A stretch of 9,838 nucleotides of DNA. Source: Balneolaceae bacterium (GTDB lineage Bacteria; Bacteroidota; Rhodothermia; Balneolales; Balneolaceae). Where the stretch lies: positions 1 to 9,838 of the forward strand of contig SLGL01000427.1 of assembly GCA_007123785.1 (NCBI GenBank). Direction: 5' to 3'. Position numbers and translations under genes: made by a program. Positions within the stretch are counted from its first letter, which is position 1. Each line of letters begins with the position of its first letter. This document shows positions 1 through 7,083 of this stretch, piece by piece. The notes under the pieces are model-generated. The model ran no database searches. It was not told the origin of the DNA and saw nothing but the letters and a program-made list of their open reading frames with translations.

Positions 1-10
1 AAACGCTGCG

Positions 11-121
11 AAATTTAACCGTGAGCTGCGTTGTCCCAAAAATGGTTTGCTCAACGTACTCAGGTACGTTTCCGCCACCATTTTCTCCCGACCGCCGTCG
101 GGATTGCCCACAGCTAAATTT
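11..121. repeat. Nested palindromic intergenic element, REP/MITE-like
   Basis: The segment folds as nested inverted repeats. An outer imperfect arm, 11-26 against 106-121, pairs at 13 of 16 positions and is anchored by AAATTTA/TAAATTT. A middle arm, 39-46 AAAATGGT, pairs with 77-84 ACCATTTT. The tip is a perfect 7-bp stem, AACGTAC (53-59) and GTACGTT (64-70), with loop TCAG. A side hairpin, CCCGAC/GTCGGG (87-92/97-102), has loop CGCC. It is visibly richer in GC than the following 300 bases and has no coding potential. This architecture is typical of dispersed structured repeats or non-autonomous mobile elements. Copy number cannot be seen here, and the left end may continue beyond the window. 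A transcription terminator for an upstream gene is an alternative, but no T-run follows. Confidence 0.6.
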
Positions 122-140
122 ATTGGTGAGAAATGCGGGT

Positions 141-456
141 TAGTACACATGTTTATATGTAAATAATGAAAAAGGATAGTTGAAATATGTAACTCTTTTC
201 TGACATAATGTAATTCGTATTCCATCCTATTTAATTAGTATTAAGGACCATCAGGAATTTTAACCCGGTATAGAGTAATGAAAAAATCAGTGCCAGCCTG
301 AGATAGATTATTCAGACAATTTACAGACTTTCCACTGATTAACATCAAAAATAATTGCTGGTAAGCAGAAACACCGAACCGTCGTGAAAGAGAAGGTATA
401 AAACGGCCAGGGACAATAAAAACTGATGCTTAATAACATCTTATTTCTTTTATAAA
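141..456. other. AT-rich non-coding leader upstream of the gene cluster
   Basis: This 316-base stretch has no convincing gene on either strand. A seven-codon reading frame (278-301) and an antisense frame running into the first gene lack support. It most likely carries the promoter and 5' untranslated region of the cluster. The bases just before the first ATG are A/T-rich with no Shine-Dalgarno match. Confidence 0.6.
180..209 (+). promoter_or_regulatory. Promoter-like match upstream of the cluster
   Basis: TTGAAA (180-185) and CATAAT (204-209) are 18 bp apart and each differs from the sigma70 consensus at one base. A TG at 201-202 would give an extended -10. A transcript from here would have a leader of roughly 240 nt before the ATG at 457. 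If the host is a Bacteroidota member, its main sigma factor prefers a different motif (TTTG and TAnnTTTG), so this match may be chance in AT-rich DNA. Confidence 0.28.
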
Positions 457-2772
457 ATGAAAATTGCCTGCATAGGAACATATCCTCCCCGCGAATGTGG
501 TATTGCAACGTTTACCCAAAACCTTTACCAATCGATGGTAAGAAATCCAGCTCTATCGACTAACGGCAGTAAGCCCAAAGAGAGTGCAGTTGAAGGGTTT
601 ATAGTAGCAATGAATGATCACGACCAATCCTATGATTACCCTGATGAGGTTAAACTGACCATCAGGCAGGAACATCAGCGTGATTACCTGGAAGCGGCAA
701 AGTTTATCAATCGAAGCGGTGCTGATGTTTGTATCATTGAACACGAATTCGGGATCTTTGGAGGTCAGAATGGTTTGTATATCCTTCCTTTGATTCATCG
801 TCTTGAAATTCCGCTCATCGTAACTCTTCATACGATTGTAAAAGACCCTTCCTACAACGAGAAGGTTGTATTGAGTAAAATCTGCAAAATGGCCCAAAAA
901 GTGGTTGTCATGAGTCAAAAAGCCATTGAACTTCTCACTGAGATTTATGATGCAGACGAAGAAAAGATTTCAATCATTGAACATGGCGTTCCCGATATTC
1001 AATTTGATAAAGAGCAATCCAAAAAGGAATTTAAACTCGAACATAAAAAGGTACTGCTCACCTTTGGAATTCTCAGCCGGAATAAGGGAATTGAAACCGT
1101 AATTAATGCTTTGCCCGCGTTAATTAAAAAAAATCCGGATCTCTTATACATCGTCCTGGGAAAGACTCATCCAAATGTAGTTCGTTATTCCGGTGAAGAA
1201 TATCGCAACTACCTTCATCAATTGGTAAATACGCTAAGCCTGGAAAATCATGTAATTTTTATAAATGAATTTATAGATCAAAGAGAACTATTTAAATATT
1301 TATCGGCCTGTGATATATACATTACGCCTTATCTGAATGAAGCACAGATTACGAGCGGGACTCTCTCTTATGCAGTAGGCGTAGGTTCGGCGGTTATTTC
1401 AACACCGTACTGGCATGCATCGGAATTACTGGATGAAGGCCGGGGACGGTTTTTTAACTTTAGTGATTCTGAAGGACTTTCAAAGATTCTGCTGGATTTA
1501 CTGGATAATCCCGAAGAATTGAAGAAAATCAGAAAAAAAGCCCGTGAATATGGCAAAACAACAACCTGGGCGAAATCCGGGGGCAAATACATTAAGCTTG
1601 TAAAACATATTAAATCAAGTGAGCCTGAAGTTCGTGTGAAGACCGAAACGTTAATCGATCCGCTTTTACTGCCGCCATTTTCTTTGAATCATATTAAACG
1701 GCTGACGGATGACACCGGGATAATTCAGCATGCAAGATTCAGTATTCCCTACCTGAAAGAGGGGTATTGTCTTGATGATAATGCCCGGGCTCTGCTGATG
1801 GCACTTATGGCTTACAGGCAAAAGAGAGACATGGTTGCACTAAAATTAGTACCTGTATACCTGAGCTACATTCACTATATGCAAAACGAAGACGGAACTT
1901 TCAGGAATTTTCTGAATTTTGAGCGGAACTTTCTTGATGAGGTTGGTTCGGAGGATTCATTTGGAAGAACGATTTGGGCTCTTGGGTATCTGATTGGTAA
2001 TGCTCCTAATGATTCTTATAGCCAGACTGGGAAACTTATTTTCTTTGAAGCTTCCCCGCACTTTGAAAAAATTAAATCTATACGAGCCATCGCCAATACA
2101 ATGTTAGGGATCAGCTATTACCTGAAAGAGAATCCCTCGGATGAGTCAATGATTAAGGTTTTAAGAAACCTTGCAGGGAAGTTAATCGATCATTATGAGA
2201 AAAACAGGTCGCCCGGCTGGAATTGGTTTGAGCCAATACTCACGTATGATAATGGCCTTTTGCCCCTTGCCCTCTTACATGCTGCCGAAATATCAGACGA
2301 CGATGAAATCAGAGCTGTTGCTTTGGAATCGATGGATTTTCTGACGGATCTTACTCATAAAGATGGTTACTTGTCAATTATCGGTAATGAAGAATGGTAT
2401 GAAAAAGGTGGTAAACGATCTGTATTTGCTCAACAACCGGTGGATGCTCTGGCCATGATTTTAATGTATCATCAGGCTTTTTACTTAACAAAAGATAAAG
2501 AGTACCTGTCGAAGTTATTCTCATGCTTTATGTGGTTTCTGGGGCAAAATGACCTGCGGATGAGTTTGTATGATTATGAAACCAAAGGGTGTTTCGATGG
2601 CCTTGAAAACTATGGGGTAAATCGTAATCAGGGGGCCGAAAGTACACTGGCTTACCTGATTTCCCATTTAATCGTATTACAGGCATTGGAAGAAAATGAC
2701 AAAAAGGATTTCAAGAGTAATGGTTCTATAATCAGAAAGAGTAAAAAATATGCTGATAAAGAGATATCATGA
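457..2772 (+). CDS. GT4 glycosyltransferase fused to a six-hairpin (alpha/alpha-toroid) glycosidase-like domain
   Basis: The 771-residue protein has two parts. Residues 1 to about 385 form a GT-B glycosyltransferase of the GT4 type: N-terminal MKIACIGTYPPRECGIATF, EHEFGIFGG near 95, LHTIVKDP near 124, HGVPD near 176, and the second Rossmann half from LLTFGILSRNKGIET near 200. The donor-site loop PYLNEAQITSGTLSYAVG (291-308) keeps the first Glu (E295) of the usual E-x7-E motif but has Leu (L303) where the second belongs. Residues 400-745 are helix-rich, with DDNAR (440-444), EDSFGR (499-504), WNWFEP (588-593), TYDNG (596-600) and NQGAES (724-729), as expected of a six-hairpin glycosidase-like barrel. 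GT4 members transfer a sugar from a nucleotide donor with retention; donor and acceptor are unknown here. No signal peptide is seen. The 3' end overlaps the next gene by 23 bp, which suggests translational coupling. The GT4 call is firm; activity of the C-terminal domain is inferred. Confidence 0.88.
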   Translation: MKIACIGTYPPRECGIATFTQNLYQSMVRNPALSTNGSKPKESAVEGFIVAMNDHDQSYDYPDEVKLTIRQEHQRDYLEAAKFINRSGADVCIIEHEFGIFGGQNGLYILPLIHRLEIPLIVTLHTIVKDPSYNEKVVLSKICKMAQKVVVMSQKAIELLTEIYDADEEKISIIEHGVPDIQFDKEQSKKEFKLEHKKVLLTFGILSRNKGIETVINALPALIKKNPDLLYIVLGKTHPNVVRYSGEEYRNYLHQLVNTLSLENHVIFINEFIDQRELFKYLSACDIYITPYLNEAQITSGTLSYAVGVGSAVISTPYWHASELLDEGRGRFFNFSDSEGLSKILLDLLDNPEELKKIRKKAREYGKTTTWAKSGGKYIKLVKHIKSSEPEVRVKTETLIDPLLLPPFSLNHIKRLTDDTGIIQHARFSIPYLKEGYCLDDNARALLMALMAYRQKRDMVALKLVPVYLSYIHYMQNEDGTFRNFLNFERNFLDEVGSEDSFGRTIWALGYLIGNAPNDSYSQTGKLIFFEASPHFEKIKSIRAIANTMLGISYYLKENPSDESMIKVLRNLAGKLIDHYEKNRSPGWNWFEPILTYDNGLLPLALLHAAEISDDDEIRAVALESMDFLTDLTHKDGYLSIIGNEEWYEKGGKRSVFAQQPVDALAMILMYHQAFYLTKDKEYLSKLFSCFMWFLGQNDLRMSLYDYETKGCFDGLENYGVNRNQGAESTLAYLISHLIVLQALEENDKKDFKSNGSIIRKSKKYADKEIS

Positions 2773-3676
2773 TAATCCCATTCTTACGAAAGATGATGTG
2801 CCTTATCCTGTGGCTACGGTACACAATGCCGGAGTTGTTAAACACAGGGATACCTATATCATGATCTTTCGTTCCCATAAACGGAATGGAAGAAGCATAT
2901 TGGGCAAGGCGGTGAGCAAGGATGGGTTTCATTTTGAGGTTGATGAAAAGCCATTTATGGTTCCATCCGATGAAGGAGTTTTTAAAGAATATGAAGAATA
3001 CGGCATTGAAGACCCGCGTATTATTTTATTTGAAGGTGAATACCTGATAACCTACAGCGCCTATTCCCGGAATGGCGTGAGAATCGGCCTGGCAAAAACC
3101 ACCGATTTCAAAACCGTTGACCGGATATCTCTTATCACTGAAGCAGACTACCGCAATGTGGTGATCTTTCCGGAGAAGTTTAATGGGTTTTATGCACGAT
3201 TGGATCGTCCTCACTCCGAAATATCCCCATGGTCCATCTGGATATCCTATTCTCCTGACCTGATCTACTGGGGTGAATCCAAATTAATCATGAAACCGCT
3301 GCAGTATCATTGGGATGAAATGAAAATAGGCCCGGGTGCACCGCCCATAAAAACACCCAGGGGCTGGCTTAATATTTATCATGGTGTTTTCCCGACCATG
3401 GATGGCAGCGTTTACAGGTTGGGGCTGGTGCTGCACGATCTCGAAGATCCGTCTGTAATTATTGCTGTTGGTGATGAATGGATTCTGCAGCCGGAAGAGC
3501 CGTATGAGATTACAGGTTATGTGCACAATGTAGTATTCACATGTGGAGCTGTTCCCGAAGACGATGGCACAGTAAAAATTTACTGGGGTGCAGCCGATAC
3601 GGTTATGTGTGTGGGCACAGCCATTATAGAAGAGCTTGTGGATCACTGTTTAAATAATCGTCGTGATCCTAAATAG
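2750..3676 (+). CDS. GH130-family glycoside phosphorylase, probably acting on beta-mannosides
   Basis: The 308-residue protein is a single five-bladed beta-propeller of the GH130 type. Visible hallmarks are the N-terminal KRYHDNPILTKDDVPY, HNAGVV (25-30), GIEDPR (85-90) with D88 as the probable general acid, RLDRPH (150-155), IGPGAPPIKTPRGWLNIYHG (193-212), GYVHNVVFTCG (256-266) and YWGAADTVMCVGTA (278-291). Known GH130 enzymes mostly phosphorolyse beta-1,4- or beta-1,2-mannosides, giving mannose 1-phosphate; some are hydrolases that lack phosphate-binding basic residues. Here R150, R153, H155 and H211 are candidate phosphate ligands, which favours a phosphorylase. The start at 2750 fits the family N-terminus. 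An ATG at 2769 overlapping the upstream stop is out of frame. There is no signal peptide, so the enzyme is cytoplasmic. Some public records give relatives the misleading name 'pesticidal protein Cry7Aa' (from memory); nothing toxin-like is seen. The linkage cannot be told from sequence. Confidence 0.88.
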   Translation: MLIKRYHDNPILTKDDVPYPVATVHNAGVVKHRDTYIMIFRSHKRNGRSILGKAVSKDGFHFEVDEKPFMVPSDEGVFKEYEEYGIEDPRIILFEGEYLITYSAYSRNGVRIGLAKTTDFKTVDRISLITEADYRNVVIFPEKFNGFYARLDRPHSEISPWSIWISYSPDLIYWGESKLIMKPLQYHWDEMKIGPGAPPIKTPRGWLNIYHGVFPTMDGSVYRLGLVLHDLEDPSVIIAVGDEWILQPEEPYEITGYVHNVVFTCGAVPEDDGTVKIYWGAADTVMCVGTAIIEELVDHCLNNRRDPK

Positions 3677-3677
3677 T

Positions 3678-4691
3678 ATGAAAGTAGCCATATTGTCACC
3701 GATTGCATGGAGAACGCCACCGGAAAAATACGGCCCCTGGGAACAGGTGGCTTCAAATATTACAGAAGGATTAGTAGCTAATGACATTGACGTCACCTTA
3801 TTTGCAACAGGTAATTCGCATACAATAGGCCGTTTGCAATATGTGACGAATGAAGGTTATGCTGAAAATCGGGAAACGGATCCAAAGGTATGGGAATGCC
3901 TTCATATCAGTCACTTGATGGAACAGGCAGATGAATTTGATATCATTCATAACCACTTCGATTTTCTCCCGCTTACCTATTCCAGGCTGATTGAAACGCC
4001 CATTCTAACCACTATTCATGGTTTTTCATCTCCCAGGATATTGCCGGTATATAAAAAGTATAACAACAACAATTATTACGTATCCATAAGTAACTCCGAC
4101 CGTTCTCCTGATCTTGACTACATTGCAACTATTTATAACGGGATTAATACAGATGAGTTTACATTCCGGGAAGCTGCAAAAGAGTATCTGTTGTTTTTTG
4201 GCAGGATTCACCCTGAAAAAGGGACTTGGGAATCTATCCAGATTGCCAAAAAAACGGGACGGAAATTAATTATTTCGGGCCTAATCCAGGATCAGGACTA
4301 TTTTGACAGCAAGGTGAAGCCCTTTATTAATGATGATGACATTCTGTTTGCGGGCAATGCGGGATCAGAGGAAAGGGATAAGCTGCTGGGTGAAGCGCTT
4401 GCTCTTCTGCACCCCATCAGTTTTAAAGAACCATTTGGTTTAAGCGTGGCAGAATCGATGATGTGCGGTACGCCCGTTATCGCATTCAATTTAGGTTCTA
4501 TGCCCGAACTGATCATTGACGGAGAAACCGGTTTTTTGGTAAACAGCATTGAAGAAGCAGCCAAAGCAGTAAATAATATTAAAACGATTGACAGAAACAG
4601 GTGCAGGGAGTGGGCGCTTTCAAAGTTCAGCAGAGAAAAAATGACCCAGGCATACCTTGAGACTTATAAACATATTTTGAAATTGCAGTAG
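3678..4691 (+). CDS. GT4-family glycosyltransferase
   Basis: The 337-residue protein has a complete GT-B fold. The N-terminal half carries MKVAILSPIAWRTPP, an acceptor-side glycine region around YGPWEQVASN (18-27), HNHFDFLPL (91-99) and TTIHGFSSPR (111-120). The C-terminal donor half starts near LLFFGRIHPEKG (171-182) and has a full E-x7-E signature, EPFGLSVAE with E251 and E259, followed by CGTPVIAFNLGSMPELI. It should be a retaining transferase using a nucleotide sugar; the substrate is not predictable. I chose the ATG at 3678, one base after the preceding stop codon, because it gives the canonical MKVAILSP start. A GTG at 3663 would add five residues overlapping the GH130 gene. At 337 residues it is somewhat short for GT4 but no core element is missing. 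The tight spacing to the two upstream genes points to one transcript. Confidence 0.9.
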   Translation: MKVAILSPIAWRTPPEKYGPWEQVASNITEGLVANDIDVTLFATGNSHTIGRLQYVTNEGYAENRETDPKVWECLHISHLMEQADEFDIIHNHFDFLPLTYSRLIETPILTTIHGFSSPRILPVYKKYNNNNYYVSISNSDRSPDLDYIATIYNGINTDEFTFREAAKEYLLFFGRIHPEKGTWESIQIAKKTGRKLIISGLIQDQDYFDSKVKPFINDDDILFAGNAGSEERDKLLGEALALLHPISFKEPFGLSVAESMMCGTPVIAFNLGSMPELIIDGETGFLVNSIEEAAKAVNNIKTIDRNRCREWALSKFSREKMTQAYLETYKHILKLQ

Positions 4692-4948
4692 CATAAAACG
4701 TATAAGTATAACCAGAGAACGATTATATATTACTATAAAAGATACTGAGGCTGTCCAGGAAGTGAGTTTCAAGATCTTAAAACCTAAAAATTTTAAGTTT
4801 ATCAAGGTGTTGAAAAGGAGCACACCTTCCCCCGAAGTATCATGATCATATAAGACTTGCAAAAGAGGGGTCTTTTGAAACACAAAAAAATGATTTAGAA
4901 TCGAACTCAGGTATATAAGAAGTATTAACCTTCCTAATCAGGAAAACA
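4692..4948 (+). promoter_or_regulatory. Intergenic region with three hairpins before the long GH130 gene
   Basis: This is the only long gap inside the cluster. It contains three perfect 7-bp stems: CTTAAAA/TTTTAAG (4776-4782/4791-4797), AAGGTGT/ACACCTT (4804-4810/4822-4828) and CAAAAGA/TCTTTTG with a GGGG loop (4860-4866/4871-4877). A small overlapping CTTC/GAAG hairpin at 4826-4837 could compete with the second stem. None has a clean terminator T-run. It may be a structured leader, an attenuator or an RNA-processing site setting expression of the downstream genes; no known riboswitch class is recognised. Confidence 0.35.
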
Positions 4949-6400
4949 GTGAAAAAGAAATTCGTTAAAAGAAGCAGAACTAAAATTAACAGGAATGCAT
5001 CAAGAGTAATAACCCGTACTCATATGCAGGTCAAAAAACGAATAGAGGGAATAATATCCAGGGTTGTAAATTTATCTGATGAAAGAGCTAAAGTATTACT
5101 GAAAACAGTTTATTTTAATTTCTCCGACAGGCATAAAGATATCGCGGGAGTGTTTAAGGCAAACTTTGAGAAGGTATCACAATATGTTCCGGATGGCCAA
5201 AAATTAAGCAGCACTAAGAAGCAATTGATAGGAGCTTACTTTTCGATGGAGTACTCAATTGAATCTGCAGCCCTTTTTAATCCGTCAATTGTTCCTCACC
5301 CTAACCAGGAAGGTGTTGCTGCCGGGAGTTTGCGGTTTATCATGAGTCTCCGGGCTACGGGAGAAGGCCATATTTCTTCCATCGTATTTCGCAGCGGTAT
5401 CATTAAAGAAGATGGCTCCATTCTTTTTAATCCGGTAAGCGAATTTGTTGAAACTCCCAAAATTCGTCATGATCAATCGTATGTTCGTCATATGTTTCAG
5501 CGTAAGTTGGAACATATGAAAGCGTGGAATGAAACAAGTATAAGGATATTTAAAAAACTTCCGGAATCATTCACGTTCAGCCAGTTAAAGAGTAGAATTA
5601 CAGCGGTTCAAATGGATATTGTAAATGCTTATTCTAAAGAATCGATAAATAATATTCTCTGGCTTGCCGATTCTAATTATTTCATAAAATTTGATTCCAA
5701 AAATGATATTTCTGAACGTGTGATTTTTCCGGTTTCTGAAAATGAAAGCAAGGGAATAGAGGACGCAAGGTTTGTTCAATTTTTTTATGAGAGTGGTGAA
5801 ATTGTCTACTATGCGACCTACACTGCATATAATGGTGTTTGTATTCTCCCGCAGCTGCTTTTAACCAAAGATTTTGTTTTTTTTGATATCATTACGTTAA
5901 ATGGCGAGGCTGTTCAAAATAAAGGGATGGCCCTTTTCCCGCGAAAGATAAACGGTAAATATGTGATGCTTTCCCGTATGGATGGAGAGAATAACTATAT
6001 CATGTATTCTGACCACTTGCATTTTTGGGATAAGGCTGAAATAATTCAGGAACCAAACATGCCCTGGGAATTTGTTCAGGTAGGGAATTGCGGCTCACCA
6101 ATTGAAACAAGTGAGGGTTGGATTGTGATAACTCATGGCGTTGGCCCCATGAGGCAGTATGTTATCGGTGCCATTTTGCTTGATCTTGAAAATCCCTCGA
6201 AAGTAATTGCCCGGCTCGAAGAGCCGTTTCTTACGCCTAATGAGGAAGAGCGCGAAGGTTATGTGCCCAATGTGGTGTATTCCTGTGGCTCTTTGATCCA
6301 TAACAACAAGCTGATTGTGCCGTACGCCATGTCCGATATAACGTCAAGAATTGCTACTGTGGATGTAAGTGATCTGCTTTCCAGAATGATACGAGTTTAA
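4949..6400 (+). CDS. Long GH130-family protein with N-terminal extension
   Basis: The 483-residue protein has a GH130 propeller over about residues 100-475, with an extra roughly 95-residue basic, helical N-terminus. Family marks are FSMEYSIESAALFNPSIV (98-115), SLRFIMSLRATGEGH (127-141), GIEDARF (269-275) with D272 as candidate general acid, FPRKINGKYVMLSR (330-343), VGNCGSPIETSEGWIVITHG (378-397) and EGYVPNVVYSCG (436-447). Compared with the shorter GH130 protein upstream, R343 and H396 are kept, but the RLDRPH motif reads MLSRMD, so two candidate phosphate contacts are changed. It could be a phosphorylase of different specificity or a hydrolase. The GTG start has AGGA just upstream, the clearest ribosome-binding match in the window, and an in-frame stop at 4916 limits further extension. 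An ATG at 5024 (residue 26) is an alternative that would remove a highly Lys/Arg-rich tail. No signal peptide is seen. Confidence 0.85.
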   Translation: MKKKFVKRSRTKINRNASRVITRTHMQVKKRIEGIISRVVNLSDERAKVLLKTVYFNFSDRHKDIAGVFKANFEKVSQYVPDGQKLSSTKKQLIGAYFSMEYSIESAALFNPSIVPHPNQEGVAAGSLRFIMSLRATGEGHISSIVFRSGIIKEDGSILFNPVSEFVETPKIRHDQSYVRHMFQRKLEHMKAWNETSIRIFKKLPESFTFSQLKSRITAVQMDIVNAYSKESINNILWLADSNYFIKFDSKNDISERVIFPVSENESKGIEDARFVQFFYESGEIVYYATYTAYNGVCILPQLLLTKDFVFFDIITLNGEAVQNKGMALFPRKINGKYVMLSRMDGENNYIMYSDHLHFWDKAEIIQEPNMPWEFVQVGNCGSPIETSEGWIVITHGVGPMRQYVIGAILLDLENPSKVIARLEEPFLTPNEEEREGYVPNVVYSCGSLIHNNKLIVPYAMSDITSRIATVDVSDLLSRMIRV

Positions 6401-6458
6401 TAACGATTCTAAGATTTCTTGAAGCGAAATTGATAAATAATCCATTAATGAAACAACC

Positions 6459-7076
6459 ATGAAAACCTGTGCAGTAATAGTTGCTCATCCTGATGATGAA
6501 ACATTGTGGGCCGGTGGCACCATATTATCTAATCCTGAATGGAATTGGTTTGTTATATCTTTATGTAGAAAAAGTGATAAAAACCGGGAGCCAAGATTTA
6601 ACCAGGCAATGTTAAAACTTAATGCTCAAGGTGTAATGGGTGATTTGGACGATGGCCCTGACCAAAAACCACTAAATATTCAGGAAGTTGAGCAAGCTAT
6701 TTTAGACCTGCTGCCAATACCCTTTTACGATCTCATCATCACTCATTCACCTCAGGGAGAATACACGCGGCACCTTAGGCATGAGGAGACAAGTATTGCT
6801 GTTGTTAACCTGCTGGAATCTGGAAAAATAATAACGAATGACCTCTGGATATTTGCCTATGATGATCACAAAAAAACGCATTTCCCCATGCCAATTGTGG
6901 AGGCACCCATTTTTCATAAGCTGAGCCACAAAATCTGGTTAGAAAAGTACAAAATTATTACAGATACATATGGATTTGATACCCATAGTTGGGAGGCTCA
7001 AACAACTCCAAAAACGGAAGCGTTTTGGCAGTTTAAAAATTCATTAGAAGCTAAAAAAAGGCTCATCAAAAAATAA
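6459..7076 (+). CDS. PIG-L/LmbE-family deacetylase
   Basis: The 205-residue protein begins with the diagnostic zinc motif AHPDDE (9-14), where H10 and D13 are expected metal ligands and D12 the likely catalytic base. A second part of the site is HSPQGEYTRHLRHEET (96-111), where H108 is the probable third ligand. PIG-L enzymes remove N-acetyl groups from amino-sugar conjugates such as GlcNAc-phosphatidylinositol, GlcNAc-inositol in mycothiol synthesis and GlcNAc-malate in bacillithiol synthesis. It lies 58 bp after the GH130 gene and 7 bp before a GT4 gene. That GT4 plus deacetylase pairing resembles the first two steps of low-molecular-weight thiol synthesis, but no ligase gene for the third step is present. 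The length is slightly below the usual 220-250. There is no Shine-Dalgarno; a nearby ATG at 6448 is out of frame and closes after four codons. The exact substrate is unknown. Confidence 0.87.
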   Translation: MKTCAVIVAHPDDETLWAGGTILSNPEWNWFVISLCRKSDKNREPRFNQAMLKLNAQGVMGDLDDGPDQKPLNIQEVEQAILDLLPIPFYDLIITHSPQGEYTRHLRHEETSIAVVNLLESGKIITNDLWIFAYDDHKKTHFPMPIVEAPIFHKLSHKIWLEKYKIITDTYGFDTHSWEAQTTPKTEAFWQFKNSLEAKKRLIKK

Positions 7077-7083
7077 AATAATT

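Noticed and set aside
278..301. Seven-codon reading frame as a leader peptide
   Set aside because: It is too short, lacks a ribosome-binding match and has no run of one amino acid or attenuator hairpin after it.
553..918. Long antisense frames opposite the real genes (for example 553-918 and 3284-3646, - strand)
   Set aside because: They lie within strongly supported genes, show no family motifs and have Cys/His/Phe-rich shadow composition.
2769..2772. ATGA overlap at the end of the fused GT4 gene as the GH130 start
   Set aside because: This ATG is out of frame with the GH130 protein; the in-frame ATG at 2750 gives the family-typical N-terminus.
3663..3677. GTG at 3663 as the start of the second transferase
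   Set aside because: It adds five unconserved-looking residues overlapping the upstream gene, while the ATG at 3678 gives a canonical MKVAILSP start right after the stop codon.
4683..4712. TTGCAG and TATAAC pair as a promoter for the long GH130 gene
   Set aside because: The match is poor and its -35 part lies in the preceding gene; such matches are expected by chance in AT-rich DNA.
4893..4913. T-loop-like string on the - strand (GTTCGATTC), suggesting a tRNA end or attachment site
   Set aside because: The flanking bases form only two pairs of the needed five-pair T stem, and no acceptor stem, anticodon arm or CCA lies nearby.
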